Part shown: positions 1 through 8,345 of the stretch, one piece after another
Layout: every line of letters begins with the position of its first letter
Numbering within the stretch: the stretch's first letter is position 1
Source: Demequina phytophila
GTDB lineage: Bacteria > Actinomycetota > Actinomycetes > Actinomycetales > Demequinaceae
Direction: 5' to 3'
Length of the DNA stretch: 64,000 nucleotides
NCBI RefSeq assembly: GCF_000971135.1
Contig: NZ_BBLW01000008.1
Coordinates: 124,001 to 188,000, forward strand
Program-made: the position numbers and the translations under genes
Notes under the pieces: model-generated
Databases searched by the model: none
Told to the model about the DNA's origin: nothing
The model's input: the letters and a program-made list of their open reading frames with translations, nothing else

Positions 1-397
1 GGCCCGCCGCGACGAAGAGCGCGAGCAGCGAGGAGCCCATCACGATCTCGGGCGTCGCCATGGGGAGGAACAGCACCAGGTTCATCGCGGTGCGGCCGGC
101 GAAGCGGTGGCGCACCAGACCGAACGCCGCGAACGTGCCGATCACCGTCGCACCGATGGTGGCGAGCAGGCCGATCTCGATGCTCGTGACCACGGAGCTG
201 CACAGGTTGTTCGGAGCGCAGGGGTGCAGCCAGTTGTCCCACGTGAACTTCTGGAACTTGTAGAGGTTGCGCGCCCCGCTCGAGTCGTTGAACGACATGA
301 TCGCGACGATGATGTTCGGGATGTACATGTAGAGCAGGACCAGGAGCCCGCCCGTGAGGACCAGGTGGCTCCCGATCCAGCGGCCGATGCGCGTCAT
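1..397 (-). CDS. potC: Polyamine ABC transporter permease (PotC-type), partial
   Basis: This is one of two inner-membrane channel subunits of a spermidine/putrescine-type ABC importer. Only the first 132 codons are in the window; the gene runs off the left edge. An N-terminal membrane helix (about residues 12-32) is followed by an external stretch and by two further helices, ending in the PotC-like sequence MATPEIVMGSS. The ATG at 397 shares one base with the TGA of the upstream permease gene, so translation is probably coupled. It is the last visible gene of the potD-A-B-C operon. The family is clear; whether the substrate is spermidine, putrescine or a related amine cannot be told. Confidence 0.9.
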   Translation of the reverse strand, partial: MTRIGRWIGSHLVLTGGLLVLLYMYIPNIIVAIMSFNDSSGARNLYKFQKFTWDNWLHPCAPNNLCSSVVTSIEIGLLATIGATVIGTFAAFGLVRHRFAGRTAMNLVLFLPMATPEIVMGSSLLALFVAAG

Positions 398-1251
398 CAG
401 AGCAGCTCCTCCGTTCCAGCCTTGCGGACGTAGACCAGCACCATGGCGACGATGATCACCATGAGCGACACGGACAGCGCGCCCGCAAGCGCGTAGTTGC
501 CCTGCGTGGTGAAGAGGCTCTGGATCACGTTGCCGACCATGCGCTCATTCGGGCTGCCGAGCAGCTCCGCGTTGATGTAGTCGCCGGTCGCCGGGATGAA
601 CGTGAGCAGGGTGCCGCCGACGACGCCCGGGAGCGACAGCGGCCACGTGACCTTCCAGAACCGCGTGAACGGATTCGCGTACAGGTCCGCCGCGGCCTCG
701 TTGAGCTTCGGGTCCATCTTCTCGAGGCTCGTGTAGAGCGGCAGGATCATGAACGGCAGGAAGTTGTAGGTGAGGCCGGCGACCACCGCGACCGGGGTCG
801 CGAGCAGGCGGCCGTCGTCACCCATGAGGTGCAGCGCCTGCAGCGTGTTCACCACGAAGCCGTCGTCCGCGAGGATCATCTTCCACGCGAGCGTGCGGAT
901 GAGGAAGCTGGTGAAGAACGGCGCGATGACCAGCACCAGCATGACGGTCTTCCAGCGTCCCGCCTTGAACGCGATCGCGTACGACAGCAGATAGCCGAGG
1001 ATCAGGCAGAAGAAGGTCGCGATCGCGCCGTACCAGAGCGACCTCAGCATGACCGTGCCGTACTCCGACAGCGCGTCCCAGTAGTTCGCGAGGTGCCACG
1101 TCACGTCGTAGCCCGTGAGCACCGAGCCCTCGGGGTCGTACAGCGACGTCGCGAGCAGCGAGTAGAACGGGACGACGAAGAAGATCGCGAGCCAGACGGC
1201 CGCCGGCAGGATCAGCAGATAGCCGGTGCGCTTGCGAGCGGTGGCGATCAC
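397..1251 (-). CDS. potB: Polyamine ABC transporter permease (PotB-type)
   Basis: The 284-residue inner-membrane permease pairs with the PotC-like subunit. The N-terminal helix (about residues 11-30) and five further hydrophobic segments fit the six-helix binding-protein-dependent permease fold. The coupling-loop region around residues 175-200 contains the EAA-like sequence LNEAAADLYANP, which should contact the ATPase. The start is a GTG at 1251, one base from the potA stop, and the TGA overlaps the ATG of potC. Length and sequence match PotB/PotH proteins. The tight spacing places it in the middle of a four-gene operon. Confidence 0.93.
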   Translation of the reverse strand: MIATARKRTGYLLILPAAVWLAIFFVVPFYSLLATSLYDPEGSVLTGYDVTWHLANYWDALSEYGTVMLRSLWYGAIATFFCLILGYLLSYAIAFKAGRWKTVMLVLVIAPFFTSFLIRTLAWKMILADDGFVVNTLQALHLMGDDGRLLATPVAVVAGLTYNFLPFMILPLYTSLEKMDPKLNEAAADLYANPFTRFWKVTWPLSLPGVVGGTLLTFIPATGDYINAELLGSPNERMVGNVIQSLFTTQGNYALAGALSVSLMVIIVAMVLVYVRKAGTEELL

Positions 1252-1252
1252 C

Positions 1253-2407
1253 CTAGTCCTCCTCGACGATGCCCGCGTCGACGTCCTGGGAGGCGTCGAG
1301 CAGGAACGCGAACTCGGGACGCCACGACACGTCGACCGTGGTGCCGACCGGGATGAGGCCGCCGCGACGCCCGGTGTTCTGCTCGAAGCAGATGATCTCC
1401 TGGCCCCACGGCATGCGCACCGTGTAGTCCGTGGAGACGCCCAGGTAGCTGGCGTCCACGACCACGCCGCCAGAGATGGAGCTGCCGGGGGCGTCGATCG
1501 CGGTGCCCTCGGGCTGGATCAGCACCTTCTCGGGACGGATGCCGAGCAGCACGTCCTTCGCGTCGGTGTGGACCTTGCTCGCCTTCACCGTCGCGACGGT
1601 GCCGTGCATGTCGGCCTTGACCACCGCATCGTCGCCCGTGCCCTCGCGGCCCACGACGGTGGCGCGGATGAGGTTCGAGCGCCCCAGGAAGTTCGCGACG
1701 AAGGTCGTGTGGGGGTTCGTGTACAGGTCGTACGGCGAGCCCATCTGCTCGATGACGCCCTGGTTCATCACGGCGACGGTGTCGGCCATCGACATGGCCT
1801 CCTCCTGGTCGTGCGTGACGTGGACGAAGGTGATGCCCACCTCCTCCTGGATACGCTTGAGCTCGACCTGCATCGCGCGGCGCAGCTTGAGGTCGAGCGC
1901 GCCGAGCGGCTCGTCGAGCAGCAGCACCTCGGGGCGGTTGACGATCGCTCGGGCCAGCGCGACGCGCTGCTGCTGACCACCCGAGAGCTGGCCGGGGCGC
2001 TTGGGCCCCTGCTCCACGAGCTCGGTGAGCGCGAGGATCTCCTGGACCTGCTTGCCGGAGTCGTAGACCTTGCGACGCTTGAGGCCGAACTCGACGTTCT
2101 CCGCGATCGACAGGTGGGGGAACAGCGCGTAGTTCTGGAACACCGTGTTGACCGGCCGGTTGTACGGCTTGGTCTCGGTGATGTCCGTGTCACCGATCGA
2201 GATGGTGCCCTTGGTGGGCGTCTCGAGGCCGGCGACCATGCGCAGCGTGGTGGTCTTGCCGCAGCCGGACGGACCGAGGAGCGCGAAGAACGAGCCCTGC
2301 GGGACCACCAGGTCGAGGTCGTGAACCGCGGTGAAGCCGTTCGGGTACGTCTTGTGGAGCCCGGTGAGGCGCAGGTCGCGCCCCGTCCCGCTAGACACCT
2401 GTGACAT
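1253..2407 (-). CDS. potA: Polyamine ABC transporter ATP-binding protein
   Basis: This ATPase powers the polyamine importer. From the ATG at 2407 the protein has 384 residues. Walker A (GPSGCGKTT) is at about 45-53, followed by the signature LSGGQQQR, the Walker B LLLDEPLGALD and the switch histidine in THDQEEAM. The C-terminal third is the TOBE-type regulatory domain of PotA/MalK proteins. An upstream in-frame ATG at 2449 would add 14 residues unlike the family; 2407 is preferred because family members start close to the first beta strand. The start lies 17 bases inside the 3' end of the binding-protein gene, so the two are probably translationally coupled. Confidence 0.94.
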   Translation of the reverse strand: MSQVSSGTGRDLRLTGLHKTYPNGFTAVHDLDLVVPQGSFFALLGPSGCGKTTTLRMVAGLETPTKGTISIGDTDITETKPYNRPVNTVFQNYALFPHLSIAENVEFGLKRRKVYDSGKQVQEILALTELVEQGPKRPGQLSGGQQQRVALARAIVNRPEVLLLDEPLGALDLKLRRAMQVELKRIQEEVGITFVHVTHDQEEAMSMADTVAVMNQGVIEQMGSPYDLYTNPHTTFVANFLGRSNLIRATVVGREGTGDDAVVKADMHGTVATVKASKVHTDAKDVLLGIRPEKVLIQPEGTAIDAPGSSISGGVVVDASYLGVSTDYTVRMPWGQEIICFEQNTGRRGGLIPVGTTVDVSWRPEFAFLLDASQDVDAGIVEED

Positions 2408-3563
2408 CAGAGAAGGCTCCTTCGTATTCGCGGATCTGATACTCCTCAAGCGCCATGAACCCGTGGGTCGACGCCAGAAACTCCTCGGTGGGGAAGATGA
2501 GCGGGTTGTCGACCAGCGACGGGTCGATCTTCTCCATCTCCTCGCGCGCGCCCTCGACGGGGCAGACGTACCAGACGTAGGCGGCGAGCAGCGCGGCCAT
2601 CTTCGGCTCGTAGTAGAAGTCGATCCACCGCTCCGCGTTGCGCTGATGCGTCGCGAGGTTGGGGATGATCATGTTGTCCGACCAGACCATCATCCCCTCG
2701 TCCGGCGGCAGGAACACGAGGTTCTCGTCGCCGGCCGCGGCCACGTCGCCCGACCAGGCGACGCACGCCGCGATGTTCCCGTTGGCGAGGTCGTTGATGT
2801 ACTCGTTGCCGGTGAACGCGCGGATCTGTCCGTCCGCGCGTGCCTTGCTCAGCTTGTCGAGCGCGGCGTTCCACTGCGCGTCGGTGAAGTTCGCCGGGTC
2901 CGCGCCCTCGCTCAGGAGCAGGAGGCCCATGGTGTCGCGCATCTCGGTCAGCATGGTGACGCGACCCTTGAGGTCGGGCCGCGTGAGCAGCTCGTCCATG
3001 GTGCGCACCTCGCCGACCAGGGACTTGTTGTAGGCGATGCCGGAGAAGCCGGTCTGCCACGGCGCCGAGTACTCGCGCTTGGGATCCCAACCCACGCCCT
3101 GGAGCGAGGAGATGAGGTTCTTGTCGAGGTTGGGCACGTTGGCCTTGTCGAACTTCTGGATCCAGCCCATCTGGATCATGCGGGCGGCCATCCAGTCGGT
3201 CAGCACGAACATGTCGCGCCCCGTCGGCTCGCACGCGCCGAGCTGGTTGACGACCTTCGAGAAGAACTCGATGTTGTCGTTGACGTCGGGGACGTAGTTG
3301 ACCTCGACGTCGTAACGGTTCTGGAACCGCGTCAGCGTGGACTTGTACTTCTTGCCGTCCTCGTCGATGTACTCGGGCCAGTTCGAGATGACCAGCTTGC
3401 GGTCGGTGTCCGACACGTCCGCCGCGACGCACGACAAGGGGTCCTGCTCGCGGCTCGGTGTCGAGAAGAGCGGCAGCGTCGCGAGGCTCGCCGCGCCCAC
3501 CGCACCGCCCAGGAGCATGTTGCGGCGGCTCACGCCACCGCGGGGCACAGACGGGTCCGCCAC
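2391..3563 (-). CDS. potD: Polyamine-binding protein with Tat signal
   Basis: This extracytoplasmic substrate-binding protein of the polyamine importer belongs to the PotD/PotF-like family. With the GTG at 3563 it has 390 residues. That start is preferred over the upstream ATG at 3620 because GGAGG lies about six bases before it. The resulting N-terminus has a twin-arginine motif (SRRNMLL, residues 12-18) followed by a hydrophobic stretch, so export is probably by Tat. The mature part begins with LVISNWPEYID, typical of PotD-like proteins. It is the first gene of the potDABC operon and is divergent from the amine oxidase gene. The ligand is not determinable by eye. Confidence 0.9.
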   Translation of the reverse strand: MADPSVPRGGVSRRNMLLGGAVGAASLATLPLFSTPSREQDPLSCVAADVSDTDRKLVISNWPEYIDEDGKKYKSTLTRFQNRYDVEVNYVPDVNDNIEFFSKVVNQLGACEPTGRDMFVLTDWMAARMIQMGWIQKFDKANVPNLDKNLISSLQGVGWDPKREYSAPWQTGFSGIAYNKSLVGEVRTMDELLTRPDLKGRVTMLTEMRDTMGLLLLSEGADPANFTDAQWNAALDKLSKARADGQIRAFTGNEYINDLANGNIAACVAWSGDVAAAGDENLVFLPPDEGMMVWSDNMIIPNLATHQRNAERWIDFYYEPKMAALLAAYVWYVCPVEGAREEMEKIDPSLVDNPLIFPTEEFLASTHGFMALEEYQIREYEGAFSDVTGV

Positions 3564-3754
3564 ATTCGCCTCCTCGGTCCGGGTCGCCGTCCGGCGCCCC
3601 GATGACGGTGATAGTGGCATGCCCCCCGGGGCTCAACAAGAGGTGAACGGCAGGTGGACGGGCGTTATCGGCCGGATTGGCCGAAGAATTTACGCGCATG
3701 AAACGACTTGTCCGAGCATGGATGTTGCGACGATGTTTCGGGCGTGGTCCTCAC

Positions 3755-3760
3755 CACACT
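3755..3760 (+). promoter_or_regulatory. Probable -10 element of a leaderless promoter (amine oxidase)
   Basis: CACACT lies exactly six bases before the ATG at 3767. The same hexamer-N6/7-start arrangement recurs at more than a dozen genes in this window, which suggests transcription starting at the start codon. Confidence 0.4.
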
Positions 3761-3766
3761 TGCCCC

Positions 3767-5182
3767 ATGATGACCCCCGCCCCGGGCGACCCCGTCTCCC
3801 GCGCCCGCGCCTACCGGTCCGTGTCGCTGTGGCTCGACACCGCGGACGACGATCTGGTCGCCGCGGACCCCCTCGGGGGCGACCGCGAGGTCGACGTCGC
3901 GATCGTCGGCGCCGGCTTCACGGGGCTGTGGACCGCGTACTACCTTGCCGAGGCGCGCCCCGACCTGCGGATCGCGATCGTCGAGAGCGAGATCGCCGGC
4001 TTCGGCGCGTCGGGCCGCAACGGCGGGTGGGCCTCGGCGCTGTTCCCCAGCTCGCTCGGCACCCTCGCGGAGGACAGCAGCAGGGCCGATGCGCTGCGCC
4101 AGCACGCGGCGATGCGCGCCTCGGTCGACGAGGTGGTGCGCGCCGCGGCGGCCGCGGGCATCGACGCCCGCCTGGCGAAGGGCGGCACGGTGACGCTCGC
4201 GCGCACGGCGACGCAGCTGTCCCGCGCGCGGGCCGAGGTGGAGGACGCGCGCTCGTGGGGGCGCGGAGAGGACGACCTCCGCCTGCTCGATGCCGAGCAG
4301 GCGCGCGCGCGGATCAACGCCGCGGGCGTGCTGGGCGGGACCTACACTCCCGACTGCGCCGCGGTGCACCCGGGTCGCCTGGTGCGCGGGCTGGTGCGTG
4401 CGGTCCGCGAGCGCGGGGTCCGCGTCCACGAGCTCACGCCCGCCACCCGGATCGCCCCGCACGTGGTCGAGACGGACCGGGGCACGCTGACCGCGCAGCA
4501 CGTGGTCCGCGCGACGGAGGGGTACACGGCCGGCCTGCCGGGGCACGAGCGCGACGTGGTGCCCGTGCACTCGCTGATCATCGCCACCGCCCCGCTGCCC
4601 GCGGCGCTGTGGGACCGCATCGGGCTGTCGCGTCGCGAGACCTTCACGGACGGCCGGCACCTCATCATCTACGGGCAGCGCACCGCCGACGACCGCATCG
4701 TGTTCGGCGGACGCGGTGCCCCGTACCGGCTGGGCTCGGGCGTGCGGCTCGACCGGCGTGCGGCGGACCGCGTCCACCGCCAGCTGCACCGCACGCTGGT
4801 CGACCTCCTGCCCGTGTTGCGCGACGTCCCGATCACCCACGCATGGGGCGGCGCGCTCGGGATCGCGCGGGACTGGCACGCCTCCGTCGGCCTCGACCCG
4901 GAGACCGGCCTCGGCTGGGCCGGCGGCTACGTGGGCGATGGTGTCACGACGACGAACCTCGCGGGACGCACCCTGAGAGACCTCATCCTCGGGGAGTCCA
5001 CCGAGCTGACCACGCTGCCGTGGGTGGGCCACCGCTCTCCCCGCTGGGAGCCGGAGCCCGCGCGCTGGCTCGGAGTGAACGCAGGCCTGCGCGCGATGTC
5101 CGTCGCCGACGGCGAGGAGCGCCTCACCCGGCGCGAGAGCCTCACGGGACGCCTCATGGCGCCGCTCACGGGCGGCCATTGA
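3767..5182 (+). CDS. FAD-dependent amine oxidoreductase (PuuB-like)
   Basis: This is a DAO-superfamily flavoprotein of 471 residues. The dinucleotide-binding motif VGAGFTG is at about 47-53, followed by the region SGRNGGW that marks the gamma-glutamylputrescine oxidase/PuuB group. Near the C-terminus, GGYVGDGVTTTNLAGR is the flavin-binding closing motif. Two adjacent ATGs (3767, 3770) start the conserved part; an upstream ATG at 3677 would add 30 arginine-rich residues unlike the family. The gene is divergent from the polyamine importer, so oxidation of an imported polyamine or its glutamyl derivative is the likely role. That role is inferred from family and context. Confidence 0.82.
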   Translation: MMTPAPGDPVSRARAYRSVSLWLDTADDDLVAADPLGGDREVDVAIVGAGFTGLWTAYYLAEARPDLRIAIVESEIAGFGASGRNGGWASALFPSSLGTLAEDSSRADALRQHAAMRASVDEVVRAAAAAGIDARLAKGGTVTLARTATQLSRARAEVEDARSWGRGEDDLRLLDAEQARARINAAGVLGGTYTPDCAAVHPGRLVRGLVRAVRERGVRVHELTPATRIAPHVVETDRGTLTAQHVVRATEGYTAGLPGHERDVVPVHSLIIATAPLPAALWDRIGLSRRETFTDGRHLIIYGQRTADDRIVFGGRGAPYRLGSGVRLDRRAADRVHRQLHRTLVDLLPVLRDVPITHAWGGALGIARDWHASVGLDPETGLGWAGGYVGDGVTTTNLAGRTLRDLILGESTELTTLPWVGHRSPRWEPEPARWLGVNAGLRAMSVADGEERLTRRESLTGRLMAPLTGGH

Positions 5183-5194
5183 GCGGTCGCCCGG

Positions 5195-5281
5195 CCCGCG
5201 CATCGTCCCATCTCGCGACACGCCGCGCGGCTCGACCGGTTCCCGGCGCGCTCGCGCCCGGTTCGGGATAGTTTCACCTGT
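5195..5281. other. Intergenic stretch with one dispersed 9-mer
   Basis: This short gap follows the amine oxidase gene. It holds a copy of GCATCGTCC (5200-5208) in the context GCCCGCGCATCGTCCC, also seen almost unchanged before menF (41346). No gene is evident. Confidence 0.5.
5269..5274 (+). promoter_or_regulatory. Probable -10 element (leaderless upstream ORF)
   Basis: TAGTTT is separated by seven bases from the ATG at 5282. The arrangement matches the other leaderless-type starts in the window. Confidence 0.45.
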
Positions 5282-5359
5282 ATGACGTCACAGCGCCGTG
5301 GCGCGGCACCCGATTGGGAGGGGCGCACGTACGCGTCCCACGAATGGAGCACATCGTGA
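5282..5359 (+). CDS. 25-residue upstream ORF before the sugar porter
   Basis: A short reading frame of 25 codons begins at an ATG seven bases after a -10-like TAGTTT. Its TGA (5357-5359) overlaps the GTG start (5356) of the sugar porter by four bases, the same overlap used by the true operon genes here. GGAG (5346-5349), inside this frame, is well placed as the ribosome site of the porter. The peptide is polar, has no signal or membrane segment and resembles nothing I recognise. Its probable job is to carry ribosomes from a leaderless start to the porter start. A chance ORF is possible. Confidence 0.45.
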   Translation: MTSQRRGAAPDWEGRTYASHEWSTS

Positions 5360-6807
5360 CCTCGCAGACCACCCCCGCGACGCCGCGCCTCACCGGGCGC
5401 GTCGTCGCGATCAGCATCGGCGCCGCGCTGGGCGGCTTCCTCTTCGGGTTCGACTCGTCCGTCATCAACGGCGCGGTCGACTCGATCCAGGGCGCGTTCG
5501 ACCTCGGCGACACGTTCACCGGCTTCGCGGTCGCCTCCGCGCTGCTCGGATGCGCGGTGGGAGCGTGGTTCGCCGGCGGGCTCGCGAACCGCTACGGCCG
5601 CATCCGCGTCATGGTGATCTCCGCGATCCTGTTCTTCCTCTCCGCGCTCGGCTCGGGCTTCGCGTTCGGGGTGTGGGACCTCATCGCATGGCGCATCCTC
5701 GGCGGACTCGCGATCGGCGCGGCGTCCGTGATCGCCCCGGCGTACATCGCAGAGGTCGCACCCGCAGCCTTCCGCGGTCGGCTGGGCTCGCTCCAGCAGA
5801 TGGCGATCGTCCTGGGCATCTTCGCCGCGCTGCTGAGCGACGAGGTGCTCGCCTCGTCCGCCGGCGGGGCCGACCAGGAGCTCTGGGCGGGGCTCGAGGC
5901 ATGGCGGTGGATGTTCCTCGCGGCCGCGATCCCCGCGATCATCTATGGCGTCGCCGCGATGAGGCTGCCCGAATCGCCTCGCTACCTGGTCTCCAAGCAC
6001 CGCGACGACGAGGCCTCGCACATTCTCGCCGAGTACACGGGCGAGACGGAACCCGCACGCAAGATCACCCAGATCCGCGCCTCGCTCGGCACCGACGAGC
6101 GCCGGTCGATGCGCGACCTGCGCGGCCCCAAGGGCGGGCTCCACCCCATCGTGTGGACCGGCATCCTGCTGTCGATGTTCCAGCAGTTCGTGGGCATCAA
6201 CGTGATCTTCTACTACTCGACCACGCTGTGGCAGTCGGTGGGATTCGACGAGTCGGACGCGTTCACCACGTCCACCATCACCTCGCTCACCAACATCGTC
6301 GCGACCATCATCGCGATCTCGCTGGTCGACAGGATCGGGCGGCGCCTGCTGCTGCTGATCGGCTCCGCCGGCATGTTCGTGTCGCTCGCCACCATGGCGA
6401 TCGCGTTCGCGAACGCGACCACCGACGCCGCAGGCGAGACCGCGCTCGACGGCGGGTGGGCCACCGCCGCGCTGATCGCGGCCAACGCGTTCGTGGTGTT
6501 CTTCGCGGCATCGTGGGGACCCGTGGTGTGGGTGCTGCTCGGCGAGATGTTCCCCAACCACATGCGCGCCACCGCGCTCGCGGTCGCGGCGGCCGCGCAG
6601 TGGGGCGCGAACTTCCTCATCACCGTGACGTTCCCCGGCCTCGCGGAGCTCTCGCTGGTGGTGGCGTACGGGTTCTACGCGGCCATGGCGCTGCTGTCGT
6701 TCTTCTTCGTGATCGCCCGGGTTCCGGAGACCCGCGGCGTCGAGCTCGAGGACATGCGGGACGACGCGAACGCCCACACGGTGGAGAACGCCACCTCCTC
6801 CGTGTGA
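5356..6807 (+). CDS. MFS sugar porter
   Basis: This is a twelve-helix major facilitator of the sugar porter (XylE/GLUT-like) family with 483 residues. Hallmarks are FGFDSSVINGA in helix 1, ANRYGRIR in the helix 2-3 loop, PESPRYLV before the central loop, and VPETRG near the end. The GTG at 5356 has GGAG six bases upstream and overlaps the stop of a 25-codon upstream ORF. The ATG at 5344 is an alternative with no ribosome site. Substrate is probably a hexose, pentose or polyol by proton symport; the exact sugar cannot be read from the sequence. Confidence 0.92.
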   Translation: MTSQTTPATPRLTGRVVAISIGAALGGFLFGFDSSVINGAVDSIQGAFDLGDTFTGFAVASALLGCAVGAWFAGGLANRYGRIRVMVISAILFFLSALGSGFAFGVWDLIAWRILGGLAIGAASVIAPAYIAEVAPAAFRGRLGSLQQMAIVLGIFAALLSDEVLASSAGGADQELWAGLEAWRWMFLAAAIPAIIYGVAAMRLPESPRYLVSKHRDDEASHILAEYTGETEPARKITQIRASLGTDERRSMRDLRGPKGGLHPIVWTGILLSMFQQFVGINVIFYYSTTLWQSVGFDESDAFTTSTITSLTNIVATIIAISLVDRIGRRLLLLIGSAGMFVSLATMAIAFANATTDAAGETALDGGWATAALIAANAFVVFFAASWGPVVWVLLGEMFPNHMRATALAVAAAAQWGANFLITVTFPGLAELSLVVAYGFYAAMALLSFFFVIARVPETRGVELEDMRDDANAHTVENATSSV

Positions 6808-6897
6808 CCCCCGCGCGGACCGCCACCCGACCGCACGGGCCGCTCGCGCATCGTCCCCCGGGAAAAAGGCCTCTAGCGGGGTAGGCAATTCGCGCGG

Positions 6898-6903
6898 TAT
6901 GTT
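6898..6903 (+). promoter_or_regulatory. Probable -10 element (collagen-like gene)
   Basis: TATGTT lies exactly six bases before the ATG at 6910, matching the leaderless spacing seen elsewhere. No ribosome-binding site is visible before this start. Confidence 0.5.
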
Positions 6904-6909
6904 CCGCTC

Positions 6910-7266
6910 ATGCGGAGAACCTGGGGGGTTGTCGCACTGGGGGCGGCGATGGCCGTGGGCCTGGTGGGCGGTGGCGCGCTGGCCGCGAGCGCCGGCACCA
7001 CGACCACGACGGTCTACGCCTGCGTCGACGCCGTGAACAACAAGATCGTCACGCCGACCGCGCGGGGCAGGTGCCCCAGCGGGACCAGCCGGAAGACCAT
7101 CAATCAGCGCGGCCCGCGCGGCTCCACCGGCGCCGCCGGCCAGTCCGCGTACGAGGTCGCCGTCGAGGCCGGCTTCGTCGGCACCGTCGACGAATGGCTC
7201 GACAGCCTCCAGGGCGGAGGCACCAGCGGCGGCACGCCGACCGTGATCGACGGCGGCGCGCCGTGA
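6910..7266 (+). CDS. Secreted collagen-like protein with tail-fibre motif
   Basis: This is a 118-residue exported protein. A Sec signal (residues 1 to about 28) is followed by a two-cysteine segment (C38, C55). A short collagen-like run GPRGSTGAAG (68-77) comes next, then QSAYEVAVEAGFVGTVDEW (78-96). The SAYEVAV..GFVGT..EWL motif is familiar from phage tail fibres and secreted collagen-like proteins, where it follows Gly-X-Y repeats. The stop overlaps the GTG of the next small gene. The gene starts a three-gene cassette with a fibre-domain hydrolase. Function is unknown; a cell-surface or trimeric stalk role is a guess from the modules. Confidence 0.75.
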   Translation: MRRTWGVVALGAAMAVGLVGGGALAASAGTTTTTVYACVDAVNNKIVTPTARGRCPSGTSRKTINQRGPRGSTGAAGQSAYEVAVEAGFVGTVDEWLDSLQGGGTSGGTPTVIDGGAP

Positions 7267-7394
7267 TCGCGCGCCGGCTGGTGCTCGCGGCGCTCGTGGT
7301 GGGCGGCGGCGTCGCGGTCGCGGGAGTGCCCGCGCCCGCCGATGCGGTGGTGGACGATGCGTCGGGCGACGAGATCGACGGCGGTTGCCCCTAG
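7263..7394 (+). CDS. 43-residue secreted peptide
   Basis: The GTG at 7263 overlaps the TGA of the preceding gene by four bases. The frame encodes a basic N-terminus and hydrophobic core (to about residue 21), a likely signal peptidase site after APADA (residues 24-28), and a 15-residue acidic tail with a single cysteine next to the C-terminus (GGCP). The coding overlap and signal-like sequence argue for a real gene despite its size. No family is recognised. It could be a secreted tether or simply a leader between two cassette genes. Confidence 0.55.
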   Translation: MIARRLVLAALVVGGGVAVAGVPAPADAVVDDASGDEIDGGCP

Positions 7395-7424
7395 CGGGGC
7401 GGAGCGGGCACGGGGGACCCACGC

Positions 7425-8303
7425 ATGACCACGATCAAGCTGAGGCGCGGCACCTGGGCGCAATGGCAGGCGGCGAACCCTGTGCTCGCGGCGGGCGAGC
7501 CGGGCTACGAGACGGACACCGGCAAGTACCGGATCGGGGACGGCGGCACCAGGTTCGTGCTGCTGCCCGCGTTCATCAACGACGACTCGATGACCGCGTC
7601 GTACGTCGCGAAGCGCAGCGCGGCGGACATCATGAGGGCAGGCCTGGCCACGTGGGAGTCGGCGCCGGTGGCGATGGTGTTCGCCGGGTCCTCGACCACC
7701 GCCAACTCTGCCGCCACGGGCTGGGTCGCCCGCTTCGTGACCCGGGTCCGGTCCCAGTACTCGACCGCCGGCGGCGAGACCGCGATCCAGGTGTCCACGA
7801 CCGCGGACTTCACGCGGCGCACGGCCGCGGGCGTCCACGCCTACAACTGCGGGATCGTGAACACGCGCGCCAACGACTACCTCACGGACGGGATGTGCGA
7901 CACCATCGCCGCCGTCCGGCCGGCCGTGATGTTCCACATGGTGGGTTCGAACGACTTCAGCGCGCAGCGCAACCCCACGACGTACGAGAACGACCTGGTA
8001 TCCCGCCTGAACTACCTCGATGGGGTGCTCCCCTCCCCCGTGGTGCACATCCTGGTGCACGCGTACCAGCGCCTCGACGTCTCCTCGACGACCTACGCAT
8101 GGTCCGCATACGGCAACGCATTGCGCCGGGTCGCGGGACGGGCGCCCGCATCGCGGCTGTGCCTGGACCTCTCGGGCGCCTACGAGGCGTCCGGGATCCC
8201 CGGGAGCGACCCGCTCGACCTGCTGTCGACCGACAACGTCCACCAGACGGCCGCGGGCTACGCGTTCATGTCCTCGCTCATCCAGCGCGAGCTCGCGGTC
8301 TGA
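7425..8303 (+). CDS. Tail-fibre N-domain fused to SGNH hydrolase
   Basis: This 292-residue protein has two domains. Residues 3-48 (IKLRRGTWAQW, LAAGEPGYETDTGK, RIGDGGT) match the small N-terminal domain of phage tail-fibre and Mtd-like proteins. Residues 81-292 form an SGNH/GDSL hydrolase: nucleophile Ser90 in GSS, block II Gly143, GSND (174-177) and the catalytic DNVH (270-273). A carbohydrate esterase or lipase activity is likely. There is no N-terminal signal, which is odd beside two genes with signals. It ends the cassette and is followed by a strong hairpin. No other phage structural or integrase genes are nearby. Confidence 0.8.
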   Translation: MTTIKLRRGTWAQWQAANPVLAAGEPGYETDTGKYRIGDGGTRFVLLPAFINDDSMTASYVAKRSAADIMRAGLATWESAPVAMVFAGSSTTANSAATGWVARFVTRVRSQYSTAGGETAIQVSTTADFTRRTAAGVHAYNCGIVNTRANDYLTDGMCDTIAAVRPAVMFHMVGSNDFSAQRNPTTYENDLVSRLNYLDGVLPSPVVHILVHAYQRLDVSSTTYAWSAYGNALRRVAGRAPASRLCLDLSGAYEASGIPGSDPLDLLSTDNVHQTAAGYAFMSSLIQRELAV

Positions 8304-8345
8304 GACCGCGGCCGGGAGCGGTCGCGACGCGCCCCCGGAAACGCG

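Noticed and set aside
3677-3766. Longer N-terminus for the amine oxidase
   Set aside because: The extra 30 residues are Arg-rich and outside the family; 3767 follows a -10-like hexamer by six bases.
4927-7422. 831-codon minus-strand frame across the sugar porter
   Set aside because: Antisense to the porter and the cassette genes; no recognisable sequence and biased composition.
6910-8303. Prophage remnant
   Set aside because: Only fibre-like modules are present, with no structural, replication, integrase or lysis gene and no attachment site; tRNA-Tyr next to it is intact with no visible duplicated 3' end.
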